Source: DASSQJ01 sp963773655
Lineage (GTDB): Bacteria > Actinomycetota > Actinomycetes > Actinomycetales > Dermatophilaceae
Direction: 5' to 3'
NCBI GenBank assembly: GCA_963773655.1
Contig: CAVZBX010000001.1
Coordinates: forward strand, 124,001 to 188,000
DNA: 64,000 nucleotides
The position numbers and the translations under genes were made by a program. Shown here piece by piece: positions 56,424 through 63,920 of the stretch. The notes beneath the pieces were generated by a model. The model was not told the origin of the DNA and searched no databases. It was given only the letters and a program-made list of their open reading frames with translations. Positions within the stretch are counted from its first letter, which is position 1. Every line of letters starts with the position of its first letter.

Positions 56424-57455
56424 GTGTCCCACCCCGCGTCGCCAGCCGAGTCCTTGGCCCAGAGGTTGCTGGACGCGCAGGTGGCGTACCACCTCGATCG
56501 GCTGACTGGAGACCGGCTCGGGGCCACCGTCGCCGGCCTGACCGACGAGCTCCTGGCGGCTGGAGGACGTCACCAGGTCGAGGACCTTGTTGATCGGGAG
56601 GTGGTCAAGTCGATCGTGGTCCGAGCGCTGGCGACGGTGCCGGCCAGCGCCGCGGTCAGCGGCATGCTGGAGCTCTTGACCGAAGTGGTGCTCGAAGGCC
56701 CGGCGGAGCCGTTCCCGGTCGGCGAGCTCGTCGACCGCGACCAGGTCGAGGCGCTCCTGGACAGCGTGTTGGCTCTCCATCCGGTCCTCGAACGGGTGGG
56801 GGAGTCGCTGGCCGACGTCGCGCTGGTGGGGACCACGGCGTCGCGCTTCATGGGCCGGATCGTGGGCGAGGTCGTACAAGCCAACCAGGCCGTGGCGGAC
56901 AAGGTGCCCGGACTGGGCTCACTGATGTCGTTGGGGACCAACGCCGCTTCCCGGGTGATGGGCGCGGCGGACAAGCAGTTCGAGGGTCTTATCGGGGACA
57001 CCATCGGCAGGGGCGGTGCCTTCGCGGTCCGTCGCCTGAACCGGATCGTCATCGAGACGCTGCTCGACCCCACGACCCGTTTGGCGGCGCTGCACTCGTG
57101 GGACCTGTTCGCTCACCAGCAGGTGGTCGGTCTGAGCCACCACGCGACGCACGAGCAGATCTCCGACCTGGCCGACGCCCTGCATGAGGTGGCGATCACG
57201 GCCCTGGCCACCGGGCATGCGGCAGACCTCGCCGAGGTGATCGTCGACGGCTTCTTCGACCGTTTCGGCGGCTACACCCCCGCCGAGCTTCTCGACCAGC
57301 TCGACCTGACCCGGGAGGACCTCGTCGCCGACCTGGTGCGGGCTGCTCCGCCGGTCGTGGGCGCGCTGCGCGAGTCCGGCGACCTGGAGCGGCTGCTGCG
57401 AGCGCAACTCGAGCCGTTCTACACCTCAGCTGAGGTCACGCGCGTGCTCGGCTGA
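56424..57455 (+). CDS. Hypothetical helical protein
   Basis: A 343-residue, mostly helical, acidic protein with a GTG start: AESLAQRLLDAQVAYHLDRLTGDR, EDLVDREVVKSIVVRAL, SRFMGRIVGEVVQANQAVADKVPGLGSLMSLG and repeated EVV/ELV helices. A mildly hydrophobic central part (residues about 150-200) may touch the membrane. I do not know the family. It stands alone with 165 bp on its left and a convergent gene to the right. Confidence 0.72.
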   Translation: MSHPASPAESLAQRLLDAQVAYHLDRLTGDRLGATVAGLTDELLAAGGRHQVEDLVDREVVKSIVVRALATVPASAAVSGMLELLTEVVLEGPAEPFPVGELVDRDQVEALLDSVLALHPVLERVGESLADVALVGTTASRFMGRIVGEVVQANQAVADKVPGLGSLMSLGTNAASRVMGAADKQFEGLIGDTIGRGGAFAVRRLNRIVIETLLDPTTRLAALHSWDLFAHQQVVGLSHHATHEQISDLADALHEVAITALATGHAADLAEVIVDGFFDRFGGYTPAELLDQLDLTREDLVADLVRAAPPVVGALRESGDLERLLRAQLEPFYTSAEVTRVLG

Positions 57456-57625
57456 GGCGGCCCACGGCGTCCCAACGCGAATGCGGCGCCACTGGCTGCG
57501 ACCAGGCCGAGCCGACGTGGCAAACCGAGGGATGTGCGTCTTCGCCGCGAGGCGGGCTACTTCCCTGGGCTCGCCGGACACTTCCTAGGGCTTCGCGACG
57601 AGGACGACGCTGAGGTCCTGCGGGA

Positions 57626-57970
57626 CTAGGAAGTAGCAGGGTCGGTGGTCGAGGCCAGCAGCCGTCGCGCTCGACGACCAAGGTCACCCAGGTCCACCCG
57701 ACCCGCATCGGCTGCCGCTGCCAACCGCGCGGCCAAGTCCAACGCCTCGTCGAACTCAGGCCCGGCGATGGCGGCCTCCTGCCCCATGTCACGAAGGATG
57801 GTCCCCTCCGTCCTCGAGGCGATCAAGGGATCGACGACCCCATCAATCCAGACCCGAGTGCGACGGCCATCACCGCGTTCGTCGCCGGTGATCCGCTCGA
57901 GGGCGAAGATGCGATCCGCGCGCGCGAACTTGCCGAAGCCCAATGCCACCATTCGAGTGTCCGACGCCAC
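57626..57970 (-). CDS. Hypothetical protein with RemA-like N-terminal motif
   Basis: A 114-residue protein. MVALGFGKFARADRIFALERI resembles the start of RemA/DUF370 proteins (IGFGNIVSANRVIAV), followed by RTRVWIDGVVDPLIASRTEGTILRDM, also reminiscent of RemA's RK(T/A)R..I..S....L pattern. The C-terminal helices (FDEALDLAARLAAAADAGRV) are extra. RemA is a DNA-binding biofilm regulator in Bacillus. The likeness is by eye and could be chance. Confidence 0.62.
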   Translation of the reverse strand: MASDTRMVALGFGKFARADRIFALERITGDERGDGRRTRVWIDGVVDPLIASRTEGTILRDMGQEAAIAGPEFDEALDLAARLAAAADAGRVDLGDLGRRARRLLASTTDPATS

Positions 57971-58071
57971 GTGGACATCTTGACACCCACCGACCCTCGA
58001 TCGTCAGGGCCTGCCTCCACCCGCGGTTGGCAGGCAGCATCCGATTCAGGGGCCATCTCGCACGGAGTCAC

Positions 58072-58518
58072 ATGGTCGGGAGTGCCATCGGGCCAACCGC
58101 GGTGTGGCCCCCGACGGGTGTCACCATCGGGTGTGCAGCCTCACTCGCCGGAGGACCCGACGTCATCCCCGCCGCGACGGAGCTCCGCCAACTGGGCTTC
58201 GAGCCGGCGGAGGAGTACACCGGAATCGTGTGGGTCGGGGACTGCGGGCCCGATGGGCACCGCCGCTTCGTCCCGGACACCAGGGCGTCCGGGCTGGAGT
58301 CCTCGCCGACGTCTGGAAGGTTGTGGATGTTGCAGTCGCCGTGGCCGTCGTGGACCTTGCGGGAAACCCTCAACGCCATGTGGGGATGGCTCGAACGACC
58401 CGGCGCGACAACCGACGCTGACGCCGACGAGGTCATGATCGGGATTGCCGACTTCCCGCGACGGGACGAAACCGGGGCGGCCAAGTGGCGCAGAAGTCCC
58501 GAGCAGCTCGAGGAGTGA
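58072..58518 (+). CDS. Hypothetical protein
   Basis: A 148-residue frame, ATG 58072, with moderate coding character: PAATELRQLGFEPAEEYTGIVWVGDCG, LRETLNAMWGWLERPGATTD and EVMIGIADFPRRDE. The codon use is less clean than in neighbours and an opposite frame is also open, so the gene is uncertain. No family known. Confidence 0.4.
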   Translation: MVGSAIGPTAVWPPTGVTIGCAASLAGGPDVIPAATELRQLGFEPAEEYTGIVWVGDCGPDGHRRFVPDTRASGLESSPTSGRLWMLQSPWPSWTLRETLNAMWGWLERPGATTDADADEVMIGIADFPRRDETGAAKWRRSPEQLEE

Positions 58519-58696
58519 GCATCCCGGCTGCGGCGATGACCAGACCGCGCTGTCGCGGGTGTTCGTCACTCACGTATCTGTGTCACAACGCCGCGATGCG
58601 CGCTGTCTCGGCGACTGCTCGGGTGCCCGGGTCTCGTGGGTGGTGCCGGGTTCCGCGCAGGCGAGGAAGGAGCATCGAACGGGCGTCTGGGAGGAT

Positions 58697-58727
58697 TTGA
58701 CCTTGTCACAGTGTCAGGGTGTTGGAT
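58697..58727 (+). promoter_or_regulatory. MerR-type promoter with 19-bp spacer and operator
   Basis: TTGACC (58697-58702) and TTGGAT (58722-58727) are separated by 19 bp, the long spacer that marks MerR-activated promoters. Between them lies the dyad ACCTTGTCAC-A-GTGTCAGGGT (58700-58720), 8 of 10 pairs matching. It precedes the HEAT / MerR-HEAT operon, whose second gene encodes the likely binder. Confidence 0.72.
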
Positions 58728-58748
58728 CGGTGCAGGAGGTGGTCCGAA

Positions 58749-59426
58749 ATGACCCGGACGAACACGCATCGGATGCAGCAGCTCACGGCGGCGCTCGGCG
58801 GGCCGCGGGCGTCGGAGCGGCTGGCAGCGGCTCTGGGCGCAGGCTCGATCCAGGAGCCAGGGCTCGTCGAGGTGCTGGTGGGCCGGTGCGCGGTCGAACC
58901 CGATTTCTTCGTGCGCGACATGCTCACCTGGGCACTGGTCCAACACGACCGTGACGCCGTGGTCGACCGGCTGCTGCCGGAGCTGACCTCACCCATGGCA
59001 CAGGCCCGGAGCCAGGCGCTCCACACGCTCGGCAAGCTCGGGGACGCCCGGGCCTGGCCCTGGATCGGCCGTGAGCTGCTCTACGACGCGGACGACCAGG
59101 TGGCGCGTGCCGCCTGGCGCGCGGCCGTGCTGCTTGTTCCGGCCGGTGAGGAGAGTCGGCTCGCGGAGGAGCTCGCCATGCAGCTCGGGCGCGGGCCAGG
59201 TGACGTCCGGCTCAGTCTGAGCCGCGCAATGGTGGCGCTCGGCGAGGCGGCGGTGCCGGTCGTGGAGCGGGCGTCCACGTCGCCCGACGAGGCCGTGCGC
59301 GCCCATGCCCTGGCCACGCTGCGCCTCGTCGAGGACCCTGATGCGGAGTTCGAGGTCGCGGTCGAGGAGGCGAAGCGGGCACGCACGCTGCGTGGGGCGC
59401 CGCTGGTCGGAGCCGACGCGTGCTGA
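58749..59426 (+). CDS. HEAT-repeat protein, partner of MerR regulator
   Basis: A 225-residue protein built of helical HEAT/PBS-type repeats: RDMLTWALVQHDRDAVVDRLLPEL, ARSQALHTLGKLGDARAW, VARAAWRAAVLLVPAGEE and VRAHALATLRLVEDPDAE. ATG 58749 is chosen because AGGAGGT lies just upstream. Its last codons overlap the MerR gene start. Such repeats usually bind proteins or DNA; no enzyme motif is seen. The MerR-type promoter upstream suggests induction by the same signal that its neighbour senses. Confidence 0.82.
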   Translation: MTRTNTHRMQQLTAALGGPRASERLAAALGAGSIQEPGLVEVLVGRCAVEPDFFVRDMLTWALVQHDRDAVVDRLLPELTSPMAQARSQALHTLGKLGDARAWPWIGRELLYDADDQVARAAWRAAVLLVPAGEESRLAEELAMQLGRGPGDVRLSLSRAMVALGEAAVPVVERASTSPDEAVRAHALATLRLVEDPDAEFEVAVEEAKRARTLRGAPLVGADAC

Positions 59427-60442
59427 TCGGCGAGGTGGCCGAGCGGTCCGGGATCAGCACCCGGATGCTCCGCCACTACGACCGCACCGGCGTGGTGTCG
59501 CCGAGCGGCCGCACCTCCGGCGGGTACCGGTCCTACACCGACGAAGAGCTCCGGCGGCTGTTCTACGCCGAGGGGCTGCGTTCGCTGGGGCTCACCCTCA
59601 AGGAGGTCGCGGCCGTGCTCGACACCCCGGACTTCGTGCCGGTATCGCTGGTGGGACAGCTGGTCGAGCGGACGCGGGAACGGATCAGCCAGCACCAGGA
59701 ACTCCTCCGGATGCTCGAGCGCGTGCAGGTCAGCGACCCCGCGGACTGGGCCGACGTGCTGCACACGGTGTGGCTGCTCCGGGGGCTCGAGGCGGCCAGT
59801 CCCTCAGCGCGCCACCGGTTCGCCCTCTCGCTGTCCGACCCGCAGGCACGTGAGGTGCCGCTCCTCGTCGAGGCGGCTCTCAGCGAGCCCGACCCGGCCG
59901 TCGCCGGGTCGCTGCGCTGGGCTCTGGCCCGCTCGGGGGATGCCGCGGTGCCGCTCCTGCGCGAGGCGCTCGGCTCCCCGGACCCCGGGCGTCGCCGCCG
60001 CGCGGTCGAGGCACTGGAGAAGGTCGAGACCACCGGCTCGAGGGCGGCGCTCGCGCAGGCATTCCCGCACGACGACCCCTTGGTCAACGGGCGAGCGGCG
60101 CTCGCGGCCGGTCGCGGCGGCGACCCGGCGTCCATCCCCGCGCTGACCGGCCTCGTCGTCGAAGGGCGGGACGACCGTGACGCGGCGAGTGTCCTCGGCC
60201 TGCTCGCCAGGGAGCACGGGCTGGCCGCGGAGGTCGATGCGGCCCTCGGGGGCGCGCTGGGCGACGCTGGCCTCGACGAGCGGCTGCGGCTGACGAGTGC
60301 TCTCGCGGAGGTCCCGGGCCCGCTGGCGTCCGAGCGCCTCCGGGCCCTTGCCGCGGACCCGGATCAGCGCGTCGCGGCAGCTGCGCGCCTCGCCCTCGAG
60401 GATGCCGGTGCGGCCACGTCGCCGCCGACGAGGCTCCAGTGA
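59420..60442 (+). CDS. MerR-family regulator with C-terminal HEAT repeats
   Basis: A 340-residue regulator. Residues 1-70 are a MerR winged helix (LIGEVAERSGISTRMLRHYD, RTSGGYRSYTDEEL), about 75-105 a coiled coil (GQLVERTRERISQHQELLRML), and about 120-335 several HEAT-like helical pairs (AVAGSLRWALARSGDAAVPLLREALG, RRRRAVEALEKVETTGSRAAL). Usual MerR proteins have short ligand domains, so the HEAT array is unusual and may be the sensor or partner-binding part. GTG 59420 overlaps the upstream HEAT gene. It likely activates its own operon from the 19-bp-spacer promoter. Confidence 0.85.
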   Translation: MLIGEVAERSGISTRMLRHYDRTGVVSPSGRTSGGYRSYTDEELRRLFYAEGLRSLGLTLKEVAAVLDTPDFVPVSLVGQLVERTRERISQHQELLRMLERVQVSDPADWADVLHTVWLLRGLEAASPSARHRFALSLSDPQAREVPLLVEAALSEPDPAVAGSLRWALARSGDAAVPLLREALGSPDPGRRRRAVEALEKVETTGSRAALAQAFPHDDPLVNGRAALAAGRGGDPASIPALTGLVVEGRDDRDAASVLGLLAREHGLAAEVDAALGGALGDAGLDERLRLTSALAEVPGPLASERLRALAADPDQRVAAAARLALEDAGAATSPPTRLQ

Positions 60443-60539
60443 CGAGCGGGCCACCCGTCCACGGTGGCGACCACTGCATCCTCCGGCGGCGGGGCCGCGG
60501 GTGGCCGGGACCACGGCCGACGCTTCCGTCAGGGGCCGG

Positions 60540-60742
60540 TGTTCCAGTTGCCGTCCGGCGCCGTTGCTGCCCTCCACCGCCCACACCGGCTCCGGGTGGG
60601 ACGCGACCCGCTTGCGCATCCCCGCGTAGCCGCTCTTGTCGGTGCCGAACCTGCCGGTCGCCAGCACCCGTTCGCGGTCGTCGACGACCTCGATCGTCGC
60701 CGACAGCTTGTGAGGACCAACCCCGATGAACACCCTCGCCAT
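60540..60742 (-). pseudogene. IS110-family transposase, N-terminal remnant
   Basis: From ATG 60742 the frame reads MARVFIGVGPHKLSATIEVV, LATGRFGTDKSGYAGMRK and EPVWAVEGSNGAGRQL, the first about 67 residues of a DEDD/IS110 transposase, then loses similarity. The catalytic first Asp of GVDPHK is replaced by Gly. The remaining domains are absent. It is a dead fragment; IS110 elements need this Asp for strand cutting and joining. Confidence 0.8.
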
Positions 60743-60912
60743 GGCCTCTCACCCTTCCGTCGAACCGACTGGTTGACGCCGGGCGGGCACTGCTGCTGCG
60801 AGCGGGGCGGGCCCCTCTGGAGCCACACGCCGACAACGGCGCCCGGCGGCAACGCAACCCGAAGATGAGCCACACCCGCTACCGGGTGGGCAGCCGCAGC
60901 GCTTCCCGCCGA

Positions 60913-60970
60913 GCACCTGGACCGAGCCTGGCCAGACACCGGCCCAACCGACAATCGTCAAGCAGCCGCG
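60913..60970. repeat. Dispersed 58-bp repeat, copy B
   Basis: Matches 52192-52249 at 50 of 58 positions. It lies about 170 bp upstream of the IS110 remnant start, where IS110 elements keep their left end and guide-RNA region. It may be part of that end, but no copy of a full element is here to prove it. Confidence 0.75.
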
Positions 60971-61002
60971 TGCCGTCGTGCTCGCGGCGGGCGGAGCGCG
61001 TG

Positions 61003-61266
61003 TCAGCGGCGCTGGTAGATGTCGCGGCGATGCTCGACGGCCACGACGAGGACAAGGAGAACCTCGTCGTGGATCTCAGAGACGATGCGGTAGTCGCCGG
61101 TGCGGGCCAGCCACTCTCCGTCTCCACCGACGAGCTTCCTGGCACCGCTCGGGCGGGGCTGGTCGGCGGGCAGCTCGATCGCCGCCTGGATGCGGCGCCG
61201 CGCGAGACGGTCGAGCTTGCGGAGCTGGAGCACCGCGGCCGGTGCGACCTCGATCCGAGGGGTCAT
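61003..61266 (-). CDS. RelE/ParE-family toxin
   Basis: An 87-residue RelE-fold protein: IEVAPAAVLQLRKLDRLARRRI, the central SGARKLVGGDGEWLARTGDYRIVSEIHDE, and LLVLVVAVEHRRDIYQRR. This is the standard RelE C-terminal layout with the basic residues used to cut mRNA on the ribosome. Its ATG overlaps the antitoxin stop (ATGA). It is intact, while the antitoxin is frameshifted in this sequence. Confidence 0.9.
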   Translation of the reverse strand: MTPRIEVAPAAVLQLRKLDRLARRRIQAAIELPADQPRPSGARKLVGGDGEWLARTGDYRIVSEIHDEVLLVLVVAVEHRRDIYQRR

Positions 61267-61527
61267 GCCAGGCCGAGGTCGGCCTTGACCTGCTCCCACG
61301 GGATCGCCGGCTCGCCGTCCTGCACCTCGACCCGGGCCGCCGCGGCGGCCTCGATGTCGGCCAGGTCCTCCGCGGCCGCGATGAGCCGGTCCAGGTCGTC
61401 GACGTCGATGACCGCCGGCCACCCGCTGGCCGCGACGGGTCAGGTAGACGGGGTCGTGTCCGACACGGGCGGAGTCCACGACGTCGGCCAGCCGGGCCCG
61501 GGCGTCGCTCACGGTGTTCTCGGTCAT
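61263..61527 (-). pseudogene. Phd/YefM-type antitoxin, one frameshift
   Basis: From ATG 61527: MTENTVSDARARLADVVDSARVGHDPVYLTRRGQRVA is a Phd/YefM DNA-binding N terminus. Near 61415 one extra G shifts the frame; removing it restores AVIDVDDLDRLIAAAEDLADIEAAA and the C-terminal toxin-binding segment GEPAIPWEQVKADLGLA, ending at the overlap with the toxin start. Total 87 codons, normal size. A broken antitoxin beside an intact toxin would be harmful, so the extra base is probably a sequence error. Confidence 0.85.
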
Positions 61528-61700
61528 GGCATCACGGGACGCCCAGCCCGCTGACTTGTCCAAGTCAGCGGTGAGTGAGTCCGGGGTGCCGGCCACCAAC
61601 TCGCTGCATATCGCCGCGGTCGGACGCGGTGGAGGGAGACTGTTGCTGGCCCTGTCACGTCGAGTCGCCCAAGACGTGCCTGTGGCGGAGGTGGAGCGCT

Positions 61701-62297
61701 ATGTCGAAGTATGCGCGGCTGTACCGGCTCGGGATCCGGCCTTGGGAGCGCTATGGGACCGCCGCCGCGATGAGCATCGCGGTCCTTTTCGATCGTGAGG
61801 AGACGGAGCGCTCTCGCCCGCTCGGTCGTGCGCTCGATTTGGGATGCGGCCGTGGTCAGTACACCCCGGAGCTCCAGCGCCGGGGCTGGCAGGCCGTCGG
61901 CATCGACAACGTGCCGTCCGCCGTCGCAGACGCCGCTGACCGGGACACCGGGGGCGCGTCGTACGTCGTCGGGGACGTCACGGACCTGCCCTCGGCCGGC
62001 CTGGGCATGTTCGACTTCTTCCTCGACATCGGCTGCTTCCAAGGCCTCGACGCCGGACAGCAGACAGCAGAGGGAGCAGGCGTCAGTGCACTGGCAAACC
62101 CAGGAGCCACAGTGCTGATGCTCGCCTTCGGGCCCACCACGATGCGGTCCCTGCTCGAAGGGGTGTCACAGGAGGACGTCGAGAGGGCCTTCCCGATGTG
62201 GCACCTCATCTCCGTCGACCCCGCCCAGACCAAAGGGCTCGGTTGGCCCATGAACCGTTCGCACCCACAGTGGTACAGGCTCCGCCGAACCCCGTAG
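61701..62297 (+). CDS. Class I SAM-dependent methyltransferase
   Basis: A 198-residue methyltransferase: RALDLGCGRGQYTPELQRRGWQAVGIDNVPSAV carries the SAM-binding motif I and the acidic motif II; VVGDVTDLPSA is motif III and FDFFLDIGCFQGL motif IV. The last 40 residues are a cap (SHPQWYRLRRTP). ATG 61701 has GGAGGTGGAG upstream. Closest to small-molecule methyltransferases of the UbiE/type 11 group; substrate unknown. Confidence 0.88.
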   Translation: MSKYARLYRLGIRPWERYGTAAAMSIAVLFDREETERSRPLGRALDLGCGRGQYTPELQRRGWQAVGIDNVPSAVADAADRDTGGASYVVGDVTDLPSAGLGMFDFFLDIGCFQGLDAGQQTAEGAGVSALANPGATVLMLAFGPTTMRSLLEGVSQEDVERAFPMWHLISVDPAQTKGLGWPMNRSHPQWYRLRRTP

Positions 62298-62460
62298 GTG
62301 TGAGAGTGAGCGACCTGCCCCACTTCGCCGCCATACGGGTCGACCCCCGCGCGTCGGGGATGGCGCGGTAGGCGGGAATGGGTCGAACCAAGACCCGAAT
62401 GGCGGTCGCTCGGAGTCGCCTCCGCACCCCTCCGAACAGTCACGCCCTAGGGTTCGGGAT

Positions 62461-62853
62461 GTGGGACGCACCTTCGCCGACGCCGAGCAGCTCCGAGCGG
62501 TCTTCTCCGAGATGTTCGACGACGTCGCCGACGACGACGGGATGGTCGGACTCGTCGCACAGCAGATGGTGATCAACTTCCGCTTGCACGACCCCTCGAT
62601 CGACATTTGGGTCGACGGCAGGACCCGGCCTGTCGCCACGACCTTCGGCGCCATCGGGGTCGATGCGACGCTCACCGCCGAACTGAGCGCCGACTCGATG
62701 CACGAACTGCTGCTGGGCACGCTGCCGCTCGGCAAGGCGGTGCTCTTCCGCAAGCTCAAGGTGTCTGGCTCGAGGTCAGGAGCGCTCAGGCTCGAGCCAC
62801 TCCTGCACGCTTGCCAGGCCGTCTACCCCGGGATCGCCGACAGACGCCTGTGA
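62461..62853 (+). CDS. SCP2 sterol-binding-like domain protein
   Basis: A 130-residue protein, GTG start: MVINFRLHDPSIDIWVDGRT, DATLTAELSADSMHELLLGTLPLGKAVLFRKLKVSGS and LEPLLHACQAVYPG. This is the SCP2 fold with the characteristic GKAxxxxKLKVSG motif. SCP2 domains bind lipids or serve as carriers. Role here unknown; it stands alone. Confidence 0.85.
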   Translation: MGRTFADAEQLRAVFSEMFDDVADDDGMVGLVAQQMVINFRLHDPSIDIWVDGRTRPVATTFGAIGVDATLTAELSADSMHELLLGTLPLGKAVLFRKLKVSGSRSGALRLEPLLHACQAVYPGIADRRL

Positions 62854-63076
62854 GGGGGTGCCTTTGGGGCCGGTACAGGTCTGGGAGCAATCGGCACCGT
62901 GCATGTCGAGCTGTGCCATGCCGAACCCGATGACGGAGTCCGCCAGGTCCATTGACGCCCCCAACCAGAGCGCGCAATGCTCTGGCAGCTCGCCGGAATC
63001 GTCACCGGCGAATGGGCGCGTGGGATCACCTGCGAGCCGATCACCGAGCGGCCCTGGGCCCGAGGAGGATCCTCTG

Positions 63077-63788
63077 GTGTCCACGTTCGTCATCGTCCCC
63101 GGCGCCTGGGACACACCCGCGACGATGGAGCCGGTCCTCGGGCCACTGGTGTCGGCCGGCCACGAGGCGATCGTCGTCGACCTGCCGTGCGGCAATGCTG
63201 ACGCGACGCTGAAGGATTACGCGGACGCGGTGCGCGCCGATCTTCCCGATGACCTGACGCAGGTCGTGCTGGTCGGCTACTCGTTCGGAGGCTTCACCGC
63301 ATCGAGGGTCGCCGTGGACCACCCCGACCTGCCTGTGGTGTTCGTCGCCGCGTGGATCCCGCGCGATGGTTCCTCGGTGCTCGACCTCTTCGTCGGTGGT
63401 GATCCGTTCGATGCCGGCGAGGAAGCGGGGATCGCGGCCTTCGATGGGCTCGTCCTGGGTGCCGGGCCCGGCCTGTGTGCCTTGAACATCGACCTGTATG
63501 TCGCGGCGGCTGACCCTGTCGAGCGGGACGCGGTCCGTAGCTATCTGGAGCGGACGCAACGTCCGCAGGGCATAGCTGTGTTGCGCGAGAAGTGGCGCGG
63601 AGGTCTCCCGAGCGCAGTCCGATGCACGCTACATCCTGACGACGGCCGACACGCTGGTGCCGCCGGAGGCTCAACGGGTCATGGCAGCCTCGGTGCGTGC
63701 AGAGGTCGTCGAGATCGCCGCTGACCACGGGGTCTTCCGCGAGCAACCCGCGCGTCTCGCCGATCTGCTGGTCGCCCTCTCACGCTGA
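63077..63788 (+). pseudogene. Alpha/beta hydrolase, one frameshift
   Basis: GTG 63077 (VSTFVIVPGAWDTPATMEPVL) follows GAGGAGG. The nucleophile elbow GYSFGGF is near residue 67, and VFVAAWIPRDGSSVLDLFVG follows. Near 63600 the frame shifts; the other frame supplies SDARYILTTADTLVPPEAQRV with the acid residue and EIAADHGVFREQPARLADLL with the His, then a stop at 63786-63788. Joined length is about 237 residues, normal for the family. Substrate unknown; the shift may be a sequence error. Confidence 0.82.
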
Positions 63789-63920
63789 CGGTCATCCAAA
63801 CGGGAGCAGCTCGGCCGCCGCCCGTTCGTCTACCACCTCTTGCCGGACCCGACTGCTGCACTCCGCCGCGATACGGGCGTGCGAAGAGGCAGCCCCGCCG
63901 GCTGGTGAGCCTGGTCGGCC

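Noticed and set aside
57580..57634. ACTTCCTAG / CTAGGAAGT inverted repeat as a terminator
   Set aside because: The 9-bp arms are 37 nt apart and one overlaps the stop codon of the 57.6-kb gene; too weak to call.
62776..63195. Minus-strand frame of about 139 codons near the hydrolase start
   Set aside because: Overlaps the well-supported hydrolase start and has no recognisable domain.
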